The notes under the pieces were generated by a model. It was not told the DNA's origin, did no database searches, and saw only the letters and a program-made list of their open reading frames with translations. From contig NZ_JAVAMP010000002.1 of NCBI RefSeq assembly GCF_030730905.1, positions 496,001-560,000 on the forward strand: DNA of 64,000 bases. The letters are read 5' to 3'. Source of the stretch: Chengkuizengella axinellae (GTDB taxonomy: Bacteria; Bacillota; Bacilli; Paenibacillales; KCTC-33759). A program made the translations under genes and the position numbers. This document shows, in pieces, positions 18,049-28,146 of this stretch (position 1 is its first letter; each line of letters begins with the position of its first letter).

Positions 18049-18058
18049 AAGCGCTTAA
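18049..18058. promoter_or_regulatory. LacI-type operator O1 of the inositol operon
   Basis: AAGCGCTTAA, upstream of the predicted promoter. It shares all 10 bases with the second site, and the centres of the two AAGCGCTT cores are 84 bp apart, close to eight turns of B-DNA, so both would face the same side for looping. Confidence 0.6.
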
Positions 18059-18105
18059 CCCTAAACTGATTTTAAAACTCTTCCTGAGTTTTTACTATAC
18101 AGCCC

Positions 18106-18114
18106 TGGTATAAT
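18106..18114 (+). promoter_or_regulatory. Extended -10 promoter of the inositol operon
   Basis: TGGTATAAT is a perfect extended -10 (TGn plus TATAAT). No good -35 hexamer lies 16-18 bp upstream, which is usual for this class. The predicted start near 18121 lies between the two operators. Confidence 0.6.
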
Positions 18115-18132
18115 CTTTGCAGCTTGTGAGTT

Positions 18133-18142
18133 AAGCGCTTAA
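18133..18142. promoter_or_regulatory. LacI-type operator O2 of the inositol operon
   Basis: AAGCGCTTAA inside the perfect 12-bp palindrome TTAAGCGCTTAA (18131-18142), about 12 nt downstream of the predicted transcription start. Binding here would block elongation. Confidence 0.65.
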
Positions 18143-18194
18143 TTTAAATTTAAATTGATTTATACATATGTGTGATAACAAGATAGGATGGTGA

Positions 18195-19235
18195 ATGGAA
18201 ACAGTGAAACAAACTTTAAAGATAGGTATGATTGGTGCTGGAAGAATAGGAAAATTGCATGCAGAGAATTTAGTTTCATTAGATCAGGTTGAATTGAAAG
18301 CGATCTCAGATATTTATGTAGATAAAGTCATAGATTGGGCTAAGAAAATTGGGATTAAAATTACGACAAAGGATTATATGGACATTTTAAATGACCCTGA
18401 AATTGACGCAGTATACATTTGCTCACCAACAAATACACATGCACAAATGATTAAAGAAGCGGCTGAAGCTGGGAAACATATTTTTTGTGAGAAGCCGATC
18501 AGTTTTTCTGCTGAGGAAACATTCGAAGCATTAAAAATAGTTGAACAATACGGAGTGAAATTACAAGTAGGATTTAATCGTCGTTTTGATCATAATTTTA
18601 AAAAGGTACATGATACAGTGAAAAATGATGTTATCGGTGATCCGCATATTGTAAAAATAACTTCACGTGATCCGGAACCGCCTCCTGCTGAATACATTAA
18701 AGCCTCAGGTGGGTTATTTATGGATATGGCCATTCACGATTTTGACATTGCACGTTATGTAACAGGTAGTGAAGTAGAAGAAGTTTATGTACAAGGTGCT
18801 AGTTTAGTAGACCCGGTCTTTAAACATTATGGAGATGTGGATACGGCGATAATTACATTAAAGTTTGAAAACGGTGCCATTGGAGTAATCGACAACAGTA
18901 GGAAGGCTGTGTACGGATATGATCAAAGAGTGGAGGTTTTTGGTTCAAAAGGTTCGGTTTCGATTCAAAACGATCATCCAAACACAGCTGAAATCAGTAC
19001 TATCCAAGGGGTTTATAGGGATAAACCTCAATATTTCTTTTTAGAAAGATATAAAGATGCATATGTTGTAGAAACGAAAGAATTTATATATTCATTACTT
19101 CAAGATTCGCCTCTTGTATGTACTGGAAATGATGGTTATCAAGCGGAATTAATTGCGAAAGCAGCTAAGGAATCTCTGGAACTAGGTAAACCCATTAAAA
19201 TTGAACAATTAAAAAGTGAAATCATGAATTCATAG
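18195..19235 (+). CDS. iolG: Inositol 2-dehydrogenase
   Basis: A 346-aa Gfo/Idh/MocA enzyme that oxidises myo-inositol to scyllo-inosose (2-keto-myo-inositol) with NAD, the first step of the pathway. Rossmann loop [11 protein letters not shown] at residues 12-22, EKP near residue 98 (IFCEKPISF), and the substrate-side Asp and His in [17 protein letters not shown]. It starts at ATG 18195, 6 nt after AGGATGG, and is the first gene after the operator-flanked promoter. The iol genes that follow make the assignment firm, though the family also includes scyllo-inositol dehydrogenases. Confidence 0.9.
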   Translation: METVKQTLKIGMIGAGRIGKLHAENLVSLDQVELKAISDIYVDKVIDWAKKIGIKITTKDYMDILNDPEIDAVYICSPTNTHAQMIKEAAEAGKHIFCEKPISFSAEETFEALKIVEQYGVKLQVGFNRRFDHNFKKVHDTVKNDVIGDPHIVKITSRDPEPPPAEYIKASGGLFMDMAIHDFDIARYVTGSEVEEVYVQGASLVDPVFKHYGDVDTAIITLKFENGAIGVIDNSRKAVYGYDQRVEVFGSKGSVSIQNDHPNTAEISTIQGVYRDKPQYFFLERYKDAYVVETKEFIYSLLQDSPLVCTGNDGYQAELIAKAAKESLELGKPIKIEQLKSEIMNS

Positions 19236-19266
19236 AAATGTTCACTTTTATTCAAAGGAGGTCACT

Positions 19267-21132
19267 ATGGAAACGATTCGTTTAACTATGTCGCAGGCGT
19301 TACTAAAGTTTTTAGATCAGCAATACGTTGAGTTTGATGGAAAAGAGATAAATTTTTTTAAAGGTGTAATGGGTATATTCGGTCACGGTAATGTAACAGG
19401 AATCGGCGAAGCCTTAGAGCAAGATACAGGAAGTTTAACTTATATTCAAGGGAAAAATGAACAGGGAATGGCACATGCTGCTATGGCATATGCAAAGCAA
19501 AAAAATAGATTAGAAACCTTTGCGTGTACATCCTCCATCGGTCCAGGTGCTTTAAATATGGTTACTGCGGCAGGTACAGCAACGGTGAATCGCATCCCTG
19601 TGTTGTTTCTTCCAGGTGATATTTTTGCTTGTAGACAACCTGATCCTGTTTTACAACAGATTGAAGACCCTACTGATTACAATGTCACTGCAAATGACGC
19701 ATTTAAACCTGTAAGCAAATATTGGGACCGTATCTCTCGACCAGAACAATTAATGTCGGCAGCTTTAAATGCAATGCGTGTGTTAACAGACCCAGTGGAT
19801 ACAGGAGCAGTAACTTTAAGCCTCCCGCAGGATGTACAGAGTGAAGCATACGATTACCCAGTGGAATTTTTTGAAAAACGAGTCTTCCACATAGATAGAA
19901 GGCCGTTGCCTCAAAGTACTTGCCAAAGAGCGGTACAACTAATTAAATCTAAAAAGAAACCTTTGATTATTGCGGGTGGTGGTGTTCATTACTCTCTTGC
20001 AAGTGAAACGCTGAAAGATTTTGTTGAAACCTTTCAAATTCCTGTTTCGGATACACAAGCAGGGAAAAGCGTAATGTCTTGGGAGCATCCTTTAAACATG
20101 GGTGCAGTAGGTGTTACAGGATCGCTAGCGGCAAATCTATTAGCTAAAGAGACTGATTTAGTAATCGCTGTAGGAACTAGATTAGCTGATTTCCCCACCT
20201 CATCCAAACAAGCTTTTCAAAATCCAGATGTAGACATATTGAGTATTAATGTTAGTTCATTTGATGCTTTAAAAATGAACGGATTAAGCATTGTAGCGGA
20301 TGCGAAAGAAGCATTAACATCACTAACAGAAGCCTTAGCTCAAGAAGGGTATAAAACAGAATATGACCAAGGTGATTTATCCAGATTGAAGAAAAAGTGG
20401 GATACAGAGGTAGATCGTTTATTTGCAATAGAAAGTGATCAAGGTTTATCACAAACAAGAGTGTTAGGTGAAATCAATCAATTCATTCAAGAAAAAGATG
20501 TGATTGTTGGTGCTGCTGGAAGTTTACCAGGAGATTTACATCGTGTATGGCGTACAACTGAGCCCAAAACCTATCATTTAGAATATGGCTTCTCTTGTAT
20601 GGGATATGAGGTTTCAGGTGCCTTAGGAGTAAAAATGGCAGTACCAAATCAAGAAGTGTATGCCATGTGTGGAGATGGCAGTTTCTTAATGCTTCACTCC
20701 GAGCTTGTAACAAGCATACAAGAAGGTCAAAAAATCAATGTGATTTTATTGGACAATCACGGTTTCCAATGTATTCACAATTTACAAAGAGGGCATGGCA
20801 GTGATGGGTTCGGCAATGAATTCCGCTTTCGCTCCAAAGAAACAAATCGATTAACAGCGGATTATGTTCCTATCGATTTTGCAGCTTATGCTGGTGCCTT
20901 AGGAGTAAAAGCTTACAAAGTTCATACTTTAGAAGAGTTAAAGGAAGCACTTGAACAATCTAAAAAAGATACTGTTTCCACATTAATAGATATCAAAGTT
21001 CTTCCAGGTACAAATACAGATGGATATGAATCATGGTGGCGTGTAGGCGTTGCAGAAGTATCTGAAAGTAAAAAAGTACAACAAGCGCATAAACAAATGG
21101 AGCAAGATATCAAGTTAACGAAACAGTATTAG
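19267..21132 (+). CDS. iolD: 3D-(3,5/4)-trihydroxycyclohexane-1,2-dione acylhydrolase
   Basis: A 621-aa thiamine-diphosphate enzyme that hydrolyses the ring diketone to 5-deoxy-D-glucuronate (third step). The architecture is acetolactate-synthase-like: N-terminal PYR domain ([15 protein letters not shown], with the glutamate-bearing [12 protein letters not shown]), a central domain, and the C-terminal PP domain with the ThDP motif [12 protein letters not shown] ending at DNHGF. Length is slightly below the usual 635-645. It starts at ATG 19267 after AAAGGAGG, 31 nt after iolG. Confidence 0.95.
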   Translation: METIRLTMSQALLKFLDQQYVEFDGKEINFFKGVMGIFGHGNVTGIGEALEQDTGSLTYIQGKNEQGMAHAAMAYAKQKNRLETFACTSSIGPGALNMVTAAGTATVNRIPVLFLPGDIFACRQPDPVLQQIEDPTDYNVTANDAFKPVSKYWDRISRPEQLMSAALNAMRVLTDPVDTGAVTLSLPQDVQSEAYDYPVEFFEKRVFHIDRRPLPQSTCQRAVQLIKSKKKPLIIAGGGVHYSLASETLKDFVETFQIPVSDTQAGKSVMSWEHPLNMGAVGVTGSLAANLLAKETDLVIAVGTRLADFPTSSKQAFQNPDVDILSINVSSFDALKMNGLSIVADAKEALTSLTEALAQEGYKTEYDQGDLSRLKKKWDTEVDRLFAIESDQGLSQTRVLGEINQFIQEKDVIVGAAGSLPGDLHRVWRTTEPKTYHLEYGFSCMGYEVSGALGVKMAVPNQEVYAMCGDGSFLMLHSELVTSIQEGQKINVILLDNHGFQCIHNLQRGHGSDGFGNEFRFRSKETNRLTADYVPIDFAAYAGALGVKAYKVHTLEELKEALEQSKKDTVSTLIDIKVLPGTNTDGYESWWRVGVAEVSESKKVQQAHKQMEQDIKLTKQY

Positions 21133-21138
21133 AAAAAT

Positions 21139-21264
21139 AAAAGTAGTTTACTCATATTTCTGCACTTAATTTAATGATCTACTAATATCAACCAAGTCCA
21201 TAAGGTTAACGTCGACATCAGTACTTCCTGTACATAAAGTCAGTCACAAGAGTAAACTGCTTTT
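21139..21264 (+). other. Long-range inverted repeat between iolD and iolE
   Basis: AAAAGTAGTTTACTC at 21139-21153 can pair with GAGTAAACTGCTTTT at 21250-21264 (14 of 15 Watson-Crick, the other a G-U pair), enclosing 96 nt. The loop contains a small GTAC-TTCCT-GTAC hairpin. It lies in the longest gap of the iol operon (165 nt) and could be an RNA processing or stability element. No known riboswitch motif was recognised. Confidence 0.45.
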
Positions 21265-21297
21265 AAAAAAAGAGAAGCGACAAGGAGGAGATCATAA

Positions 21298-22218
21298 ATG
21301 AATAGATACCCTTTTAATCTAGGGATTTCACCGATCAACTGGTCTAATGAAGATGTGAAAGAACTTGGAGAGCATTACACAAGCAGTACAATTTTAAGTG
21401 AAATGAAATCTTTAGGGTTTGTTGGTACAGAAATGCACAGTAAGTTTCCTAGTGACGCAAGTGAATTGAAAAATGTACTTTCAGAGAAAGGAATGCAGCT
21501 TGTTTCTCAATGGAAAGGCGTATTATTTGCAGATAAATCGAAACATGAAAGTGAACTAGAAGCATACAAGAAGCATGTGCTCTTTTTGAAAAGCATGGGA
21601 TGTAAAGTTGTTGTCACATGTGAGCTTGGTGGTTCAACGATTGGTGATCCAAGAAGAGATTCCAATGTAGCAAATGTAAAACCACTGACAGATAAAGAGT
21701 GGAAGAACATGGTTGAAGGACTGGAGAAAGCAGGTCAAATTTGCAAGGAAAACGGAATGACATTGGTGTATCACCACCATATGGGTACCAATGTTGAAAA
21801 CCCGGAAGAAATTGATAGATTAATGGAAACCACAGATCCAGATTTGGTGTCTTTAACTTTTGATAGTGGTCATGCTTACTATGGTGGTGCTGATCCATAT
21901 GAAGTGCTCGTTAAACATTATGACCGTATAAAACATATTCATTTTAAAGACATACGACAAGACGTATTGGATGAGGTTAAAAAAGGAAAAATCAGCTTCA
22001 AACATTCGATTGCAAAAAATGTTTTTACAGTACCTGGTGATGGGATTATTGATTTCAAACCCATTTTTGAATATCTTTTAAAACAAAATTACACGGGCTG
22101 GGCAATCCTTGAAGCAGAACAGGATCCAGCGGTAAAAAATCCAGTTGAGTACGCACAAAAATCAAAGGATTATATACAAAATACATTTAATGAATTAAAT
22201 AACAAGCAAAACGTATGA
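21298..22218 (+). CDS. iolE: Inosose dehydratase
   Basis: A 306-aa TIM-barrel protein (xylose-isomerase-like) that dehydrates scyllo-inosose to the trihydroxycyclohexane-dione, the step before IolD. It begins NLGISPINWSNEDVKELG, the family-typical opening. Metal and substrate residues are in CELGGS, LVYHHHMGTNVE, FDSGHAYYGG and HIHFKDIR. AAGGAGGAG precedes the ATG. It lies after the structured gap behind iolD and before iolB. Confidence 0.95.
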   Translation: MNRYPFNLGISPINWSNEDVKELGEHYTSSTILSEMKSLGFVGTEMHSKFPSDASELKNVLSEKGMQLVSQWKGVLFADKSKHESELEAYKKHVLFLKSMGCKVVVTCELGGSTIGDPRRDSNVANVKPLTDKEWKNMVEGLEKAGQICKENGMTLVYHHHMGTNVENPEEIDRLMETTDPDLVSLTFDSGHAYYGGADPYEVLVKHYDRIKHIHFKDIRQDVLDEVKKGKISFKHSIAKNVFTVPGDGIIDFKPIFEYLLKQNYTGWAILEAEQDPAVKNPVEYAQKSKDYIQNTFNELNNKQNV

Positions 22219-22315
22219 TACACCTGGAGGATAGTGACATCATTGCTTAATAAATTGGTTCATCATCAAATCAGAAGCGATTTTCAGCAAATTTAGAGTA
22301 GAAAGGAATGGTAAA

Positions 22316-23146
22316 ATGTCAGAATTCATAGTATCAACGAAACAACCAGATGACAAAGGTCAAGTAATCTCAATTACACCTGAATCAGCAGGTTGGGAAT
22401 ATGTAGGCTTTGAAGTGTTCTCCTTAAATGAAGGTCAATCCATCAAAAAAGTAACGGAAGATAAAGAGATTTGTATAGTTTTGTTAAGTGGAAAAGCATC
22501 TGTAAATACAAAGCTTGAGAGATGGGAAAATATTGGAAAGCGTATGAGTGTGTTCGAAAAAATACCTCCATATTCCGTTTACATTCCATCGGGAGACTTT
22601 TATGAGGTATTAGCGTTAACAGAACTTCAACTTGCTGTTTGTGCTGCCCCCGGAAAAGGAACACTACCAGCACGTTTAATCGCTCCAGAAGATGTTGGAG
22701 TAGAATTAAGAGGATCAGGCAATATGGAACGTACCATTCACAACATCTTACCTGAGCAAGCTGAAGCAGATAGCCTATTAGTAGTAGAAGTATTTACTCC
22801 AGAAGGGCATTGGTCTAGTTATCCGCCTCATAAACATGATCAAGATAACCTTCCAGAAGAGTCTTATTTAGAAGAAACCTACTATCATAAAGTTAATCCT
22901 GAACATGGTTTTGCTATCCAGCGTGTGTATACAGATGACCTTTCATTAGATGAAACTTTAACAGTAAAAAATGGGGATGCAGTACTTGTACCTAAAGGAT
23001 ATCACCCTGTATCTGCCCCTCCTGGTTATGAGGTTTACTACCTAAATGTAATGGCAGGTCCTGTTCGAACTTGGGCATTTAAAAATGATCCAAATCACGA
23101 ATGGTTGATGCAAAGAATGAAAGCTTATGGAAGTCAGGTGAAATGA
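22316..23146 (+). CDS. iolB: 5-deoxy-glucuronate isomerase
   Basis: A 276-aa bicupin enzyme that isomerises 5-deoxy-D-glucuronate to 2-deoxy-5-keto-D-gluconate. The C-terminal cupin holds the metal ligands in PPHKHD, EETYYHKV and VPKGYHPVSAPPGY. Length is normal for IolB. AAAGGAATGG precedes the ATG at 22316, and its stop lies 1 nt before the iolC start, so the two are probably translationally coupled. Confidence 0.95.
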   Translation: MSEFIVSTKQPDDKGQVISITPESAGWEYVGFEVFSLNEGQSIKKVTEDKEICIVLLSGKASVNTKLERWENIGKRMSVFEKIPPYSVYIPSGDFYEVLALTELQLAVCAAPGKGTLPARLIAPEDVGVELRGSGNMERTIHNILPEQAEADSLLVVEVFTPEGHWSSYPPHKHDQDNLPEESYLEETYYHKVNPEHGFAIQRVYTDDLSLDETLTVKNGDAVLVPKGYHPVSAPPGYEVYYLNVMAGPVRTWAFKNDPNHEWLMQRMKAYGSQVK

Positions 23147-23147
23147 G

Positions 23148-24155
23148 ATGAATCTATTAAATTTTGATCAAAATAAAAAACTAGACTTTATAGGTGTAGG
23201 TAGATTATGTGTAGACCTAAATGCAAACGAGATTCATAGACCGATGGAAGAAACGATGACATTTACGAAATATGTTGGCGGTTCTCCAGCGAATATAACG
23301 ATTGGAATGTCTAGACTAGATATGAAATCTGGTTTTATCGGACGAATTGCAGACGACCAAATGGGCCGATTCATAGAGCAATATTTGAAAAATAACAATA
23401 TTGATACATCCAATGTGATTACAGATAAATCGGGAACAGTAACAGGGTTAGCTTTTACAGAAATCAAAAGTCCAACTGATTGCAGCATTCTTATGTATCG
23501 AGACAACGTAGCAGACTTGAAATTAGAGCCAAATGATGTGTCAGAGGAATATATCAAACAATCCAAAGCGATTTTAATCTCTGGAACAGCACTAGCAAAA
23601 AGCCCGTCTAGAGAAGCAGTATTCCTAGCTTTGCAATATGCTAGAAAACATGGTGTTGTTGTATTTTTCGATATTGATTATAGACCGTATACTTGGGAGT
23701 CTGAACAAGAAACAGCAACGTATTACAACCTCGCAGCTGAAAAATGTGATGTCATCATAGGAACTCGAGAAGAATTCGATATGATGGAGAAAATGGAACT
23801 CTATGATAAGAGTGATGACTGGATTACGGCCAAAAAGTGGTTTGATTACAATGCCAAAATTGTAGTCATTAAACATGGAGCAGAGGGTTCTATTGCATAT
23901 GCTAAGGACGGTAAATCATATACTGGTTCCATATTCCCAGCAAAAATAGTAAAAACATTTGGAGCAGGGGATTCATATGCAGCAGGGTTTATATATGGAT
24001 TAATGAAAGGTTGGAAAGTAGATACAGCAATGGAGTTTGGAAGTGCAGCTGCATCTATAGTGATATCAAGTCATAGTTGTTCAGATGCAATGCCTACGTA
24101 TGAGCAGGTTCATAGTGTGATAGAAACACATAAAGGAACGAGTGCCAGCACATAA
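23148..24155 (+). CDS. iolC: 5-dehydro-2-deoxygluconokinase
   Basis: A 335-aa PfkB/ribokinase-family enzyme that phosphorylates 2-deoxy-5-keto-gluconate at the 6-position. The N-terminal signature is KYVGGSPANITIGMSRL (about residues 42-58), and the C-terminal ATP/anion-hole motif with the catalytic Asp is KTFGAGDSYAAGF near residue 270. Its product needs the IolJ aldolase, which is not in this window. The start overlaps the iolB end region, with the ribosome binding site AGGTGAAA inside iolB. Confidence 0.94.
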   Translation: MNLLNFDQNKKLDFIGVGRLCVDLNANEIHRPMEETMTFTKYVGGSPANITIGMSRLDMKSGFIGRIADDQMGRFIEQYLKNNNIDTSNVITDKSGTVTGLAFTEIKSPTDCSILMYRDNVADLKLEPNDVSEEYIKQSKAILISGTALAKSPSREAVFLALQYARKHGVVVFFDIDYRPYTWESEQETATYYNLAAEKCDVIIGTREEFDMMEKMELYDKSDDWITAKKWFDYNAKIVVIKHGAEGSIAYAKDGKSYTGSIFPAKIVKTFGAGDSYAAGFIYGLMKGWKVDTAMEFGSAAASIVISSHSCSDAMPTYEQVHSVIETHKGTSAST

Positions 24156-24208
24156 AGTGAAGTGAATTAATTTTTAAATGTGAACTAAAATATGGAGGAG
24201 AATGGGTC

Positions 24209-25672
24209 ATGACAAATAAAACACAAATGGAAACGCTAAATAATTTCATTGGTGGACAATGGGTAGATTCAACAGCTGCCGATACATTAGCAGTACCAAA
24301 TCCAGCAACAGAAGAAAAAATCGCAGAGGTACCTCTATCTACAAAAGAAGATGTTTCGAATGCGGTGGCAGTTGCTAAAGAAGCTTTTAAAACATGGAGT
24401 AAAACCGCTGTTCCTAGAAGAGCACGTATATTATTTAAATATCAGCAGTTATTAGTAGATCATTGGGATGAGCTTGCGAAGTTAATTACACAAGAAAATG
24501 GAAAAAGTTATAAAGAAGCTTACGGAGAAGTACAACGTGGAATAGAATGTGTAGAGTTTGCAGCAGGTGCTCCTTCGTTAATGATGGGTAAACAATTACC
24601 AGATATTGCAACAAACCTGGAGTCAGGAATGTACCGTTATCCTGTCGGTGTGATTGGTGGAATTACACCTTTTAACTTTCCAATGATGGTTCCTTGTTGG
24701 ATGTTCCCATTAGCTATTGCTTGCGGTAATACATTTGTTTTAAAACCATCTGAAAGAACTCCATTATTAGCCAATCGTTTAGCAGAACTTTTCAAAGAAG
24801 CAGGTTTACCAGATGGTGTGTTCAACATCGTTCATGGTGCACACGATGTGGTAAATGGATTATTAGAACACCCTGATGTACCAGCGATTTCATTTGTAGG
24901 TTCACAACCTGTTGCTGAGTATATTTACAAAACTGGAGCAGCCAACGGGAAACGTGTTCAAGCATTGGCAGGTGCTAAAAACCATAGTATCGTTATGCCC
25001 GATGCCAAATTAGACGAAGCAGTGAATCAAATTGTGACAGCAGCATATGGCTCAGCAGGGGAGAGATGTATGGCCTGTTCCGTAGTAGTGGCAGTAGATG
25101 ATGTTGTAGAACCTTTAATAGAAAAGATCAAAGAAAAAGCAGACGAGATAAAGATGGGTAACGGATTAGATGAAGATGTCTTTTTAGGACCAGTCATTCG
25201 AGCTGAACATAAAGAGAGAACTGCGAATTATATTGAAATTGGAGTTAATGAGGGTGCAAAATTAATTCGAGACGGTCGTAAGGATGAATTTGTAAACGAA
25301 AAAGGATATTATATCGGACCTACGATTTTTGATCATGTCACATCTGAGATGAAAATTTGGAAGGATGAAATTTTTGCTCCTGTATTGTCCATAGTTAGAG
25401 TAAAGAATTTAGAGGAAGCAGTAGAGGTATCCAACAGATCTGATTTTGGTAATGGTGCGTGTTTATTTACACAGGACGGAAGCAATGTTCGTTATTTTAG
25501 AGAAAACATAGAGTCTGGTATGTTAGGAATCAATTTGGGCGTACCTGCTCCGATGGCATTCTTCCCATTCTCAGGATGGAAAAACTCTTTTTATGGTGAT
25601 TTACATGCCAATGGTACGGATGGAGTAGAGTTTTATACAAGAAGAAAAATGATGACAGCTCGTTGGACTTAA
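24209..25672 (+). CDS. iolA: Methylmalonate/malonate-semialdehyde dehydrogenase (acylating)
   Basis: A 487-aa aldehyde dehydrogenase that converts malonate semialdehyde with CoA and NAD to acetyl-CoA and CO2, the last step of inositol use. The catalytic Cys287 is in GERCMACS; the NAD-binding [14 protein letters not shown] and [13 protein letters not shown] stretches are characteristic of the MmsA/IolA subgroup. GGAGGAG precedes the ATG. It is the last enzyme gene, 53 nt after iolC, followed by a hairpin and the LacI-family gene. Confidence 0.95.
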   Translation: MTNKTQMETLNNFIGGQWVDSTAADTLAVPNPATEEKIAEVPLSTKEDVSNAVAVAKEAFKTWSKTAVPRRARILFKYQQLLVDHWDELAKLITQENGKSYKEAYGEVQRGIECVEFAAGAPSLMMGKQLPDIATNLESGMYRYPVGVIGGITPFNFPMMVPCWMFPLAIACGNTFVLKPSERTPLLANRLAELFKEAGLPDGVFNIVHGAHDVVNGLLEHPDVPAISFVGSQPVAEYIYKTGAANGKRVQALAGAKNHSIVMPDAKLDEAVNQIVTAAYGSAGERCMACSVVVAVDDVVEPLIEKIKEKADEIKMGNGLDEDVFLGPVIRAEHKERTANYIEIGVNEGAKLIRDGRKDEFVNEKGYYIGPTIFDHVTSEMKIWKDEIFAPVLSIVRVKNLEEAVEVSNRSDFGNGACLFTQDGSNVRYFRENIESGMLGINLGVPAPMAFFPFSGWKNSFYGDLHANGTDGVEFYTRRKMMTARWT

Positions 25673-25711
25673 TAAATATTTTATTGATTCAAAATAATTT
25701 ATAGGATACAC

Positions 25712-25738
25712 AAAGAACCGCTAAGAGCGGTTCTTTCA
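25712..25738 (+). terminator. Hairpin after iolA, probable terminator
   Basis: An 11-bp perfect stem (AAAGAACCGCT with AGCGGTTCTTT) and 3-nt loop. The T-run is only TTCTTT within the stem, so some read-through into the LacI-family gene is possible. Confidence 0.65.
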
Positions 25739-25815
25739 ATAAATATAACATTTTTTATTCATTTAGGTTATAATGATTTAAAATCAACGAACGTATATTT
25801 AGAAGGAGTAGCTCA

Positions 25816-26832
25816 ATGAAACCTACGATATATGATATCGCTCGTGAAGCAGGTGTATCAATTGCAACTGTTTCAAAAGTGATCAATAATACGGGTAGAA
25901 TCGGAGATAAAACAAAACAAAAAGTAATGAAGGTCATGAAGGAACTTGATTATCAACCTAGTATCGTGGCTTCAGCACTGACTGGAAAGAGGACACATAC
26001 GATTGGATTATTAATCCCAGATATAGCCAATCCGTTTTTTGCGGAAATTGCTCGCAGTGTGGAAGATATGGGCAATGAATTAGGCTTTAGTGTAATGATG
26101 TGCAGTACCGATAACAATATAGATAAAGAATCCAAGTACATCTCCTTATTGGAACAAAAAAGAGTAGACGGCATTATTATAGCGACTGGTACTAGGAACA
26201 CAGATGTTTTACAAAATCTATTAAAGAAAAAATTGCCGATTGCTTTAATCGCCAGGGATCTTCCTTCACTTCCTGTTGATACAGTGCTTGTGGATGATTA
26301 TATGGGAGGTTATGAAGCAACCTCACATCTGATCAGCTTAGGACATCAAAAAATTTCTATTATTGCTGAAGACTTAAAAGTAATGAGCAGTAAGGAACGT
26401 ATTAGAGGTTATCGACAAGCTTTAGAAGATCATGGTATGGAATATGATGAAGAGCAGATACATGTGAGCGATTTTACTATAGAGGGTGGAAGAGAAGTAG
26501 CTGCCACGATTTTAGCTGAAAATAATCCAGCAACTGCCATCTTTGCCTGTAATGATTTATTAGCTATGGGAGTGATCCAAGCTGCTAGGGAAATTGGAGT
26601 TGAAATTCCAAGTGATTTATCCATTATCGGGTTTGATAATACCATTTTAGCCTCTCTTTGCGATCCTCCTTTAACGACAATTGCCCAACCTATTCAAGAT
26701 ATGGGGAAACAAGTAGTAGAGTTATTGGTAAAGGAAATTAAACAAGAAAAGCAATCAAAGCAGCGTGTTGTGCTTATGCCTAGTTTAGAGGTTAGAAATA
26801 CGACTTCAGATAATACTAAAAACCTAGTATAG
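25816..26832 (+). CDS. LacI-family regulator, probable controller of the inositol operon
   Basis: A 338-aa LacI/GalR repressor. The helix-turn-helix is YDIAREAGVSIATVSKVIN at residues 5-23, the hinge follows near 50-58 (PSIVASALTG), and then the effector domain (IGLLIPDIANPFFAEIA and later SIIGFDNTILAS). AAGGAGTAG precedes the ATG. It sits behind iolA, and two AAGCGCTTAA operators flank the iol promoter, so it is the best local candidate for an inositol-responsive repressor in place of the DeoR-type IolR of Bacillus subtilis. CcpA itself is less likely given the hinge region and context, but this cannot be excluded. Confidence 0.88.
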   Translation: MKPTIYDIAREAGVSIATVSKVINNTGRIGDKTKQKVMKVMKELDYQPSIVASALTGKRTHTIGLLIPDIANPFFAEIARSVEDMGNELGFSVMMCSTDNNIDKESKYISLLEQKRVDGIIIATGTRNTDVLQNLLKKKLPIALIARDLPSLPVDTVLVDDYMGGYEATSHLISLGHQKISIIAEDLKVMSSKERIRGYRQALEDHGMEYDEEQIHVSDFTIEGGREVAATILAENNPATAIFACNDLLAMGVIQAAREIGVEIPSDLSIIGFDNTILASLCDPPLTTIAQPIQDMGKQVVELLVKEIKQEKQSKQRVVLMPSLEVRNTTSDNTKNLV

Positions 26833-26862
26833 TAAAGTAAAATAATATTGTGAAGATGCGTT

Positions 26863-26905
26863 AAAACAACAGCAGTACCTGATTCAAAGGTACTGCTGTT
26901 GTTTT
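26863..26905 (+). terminator. Strong Rho-independent terminator after the LacI-family gene
   Basis: An 18-bp perfect stem (26863-26880 with 26888-26905) around a 7-nt loop, ending in TTTT. Confidence 0.85.
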
Positions 26906-27051
26906 GAGAAGAATTTTATTGAGACACTTTATTGTGAGAATTTATCGTTTATGTTCTTCAAAATGTACTTTTTATAGTAGGCAAGTCTCCAAACAATTCA
27001 TTTCTAACACGAATATCATATCTTAACTCAATAAAAATAGGAGATTGCATT

Positions 27052-28008
27052 ATGGGAATTTATAAAAAGTTACCCCTCACATTTTTGACATGGAATATTT
27101 ATTTTGGTGCTGATCTAACTCCACTTATTAATACTACACCTCAAGAGGTTCCGAAGGTTACTACAGAAGTGTTTAATCAATTTGAACAGACGGATTTTCA
27201 GGAAAGGGCAACATCTATTGCACAGCAAATTAAAGTTGCAAATCCACAATTAATAGGACTACAAGAGGTAGCTATTTGGACAGTTAGAAGTATTGTTAAG
27301 AGGATTGAAACTAATTTTTTAACTATTTTAATAAAAGAATTAAATAGATTGGGTTTAGATTATAGTGTAGTGGCGATGAATCATAACTTTAGTAGTGAGT
27401 TACCAAGTAGTACAGGAGACTTGATTGGAATCCAAGATCGTGATGTTATACTTGCCAAAAGGAATGCAGGTTTTTGTTTTTGCAACATACAAGAACACAA
27501 TTATTCTAAGAATTTATCAGTTTTGGTTGGTGGAGCCCCTTTTACCATTCTAAGGGGCTGGTCTTCAGTAGATATTATTTTTGAAGGGCAAACATTTAGA
27601 TTAATAAACACGCACTTAGAAGGAAATTCAATGGAAGTACGGTTAAATCAAGCGAAAGAGTTATTAGATGGTCCTGTTAAAACTTCACTTCCACTTATAT
27701 TGTTAGGCGATTTTAACTCTGATGCAGATGGACCCTTAAAACCAACTTATGACTTATTCATATCTGCTGGATTTAGGGATGTATGGAATATTGCAGGAAG
27801 TGGAAAGGGATTTACTGCCTTTCAAGCAAGAAATTTATTAAACACTATTTCAAGTTTAAATGAAAGGATTGATTTGATTCTATTTAAAGGAAATTTTAAG
27901 GTACTGATTGCTAACATCTTGGGAGATCAACAAGTCAATCGTACACCATCTGGACTATGGCCTTCGGATCATGCTGGAGTTGTATCTTCATTGAGAGATT
28001 GTCCTTAA
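27052..28008 (+). CDS. Endonuclease/exonuclease/phosphatase-family protein
   Basis: A 318-aa metal-dependent phosphodiesterase of the EEP (DNase I-like) superfamily. Motifs in order: TWNIYFG (metal/phosphate Asn), GLQEV (metal Glu near residue 72), INTHLEGNS (catalytic His), LGDFNSDADG (Asp and Asn) and PSDHAGV (C-terminal catalytic Asp-His, near residue 305). There is no signal peptide, so it is probably cytosolic. The substrate is unknown; the superfamily acts on nucleic acids, phospholipids and inositol phosphates. It has its own transcriptional unit between two terminator-bounded regions. Confidence 0.87.
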   Translation: MGIYKKLPLTFLTWNIYFGADLTPLINTTPQEVPKVTTEVFNQFEQTDFQERATSIAQQIKVANPQLIGLQEVAIWTVRSIVKRIETNFLTILIKELNRLGLDYSVVAMNHNFSSELPSSTGDLIGIQDRDVILAKRNAGFCFCNIQEHNYSKNLSVLVGGAPFTILRGWSSVDIIFEGQTFRLINTHLEGNSMEVRLNQAKELLDGPVKTSLPLILLGDFNSDADGPLKPTYDLFISAGFRDVWNIAGSGKGFTAFQARNLLNTISSLNERIDLILFKGNFKVLIANILGDQQVNRTPSGLWPSDHAGVVSSLRDCP

Positions 28009-28146
28009 TGGAAAAATACAATGGCTTAACTTGAATAAATTAACGTTGCTCCTAGAACATATATTCTGTAAAATAGGAAGTATAATATTTGTTATGAAAA
28101 ATGAAAATGAATTATTAATACGGATAAAACAAGGAGCTTTATATAA

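Noticed and set aside
18049-18142. AAGCGCTTAA pair as CcpA cre sites
   Set aside because: Aligned to WTGNAARCGNWWWCA they miss the conserved TG and the terminal CA; a dedicated LacI-type operator fits better.
21139-21264. Inverted repeat as a T-box or known riboswitch
   Set aside because: No T-box motif, aptamer core or downstream terminator is visible, and it sits within an operon of unrelated substrate.
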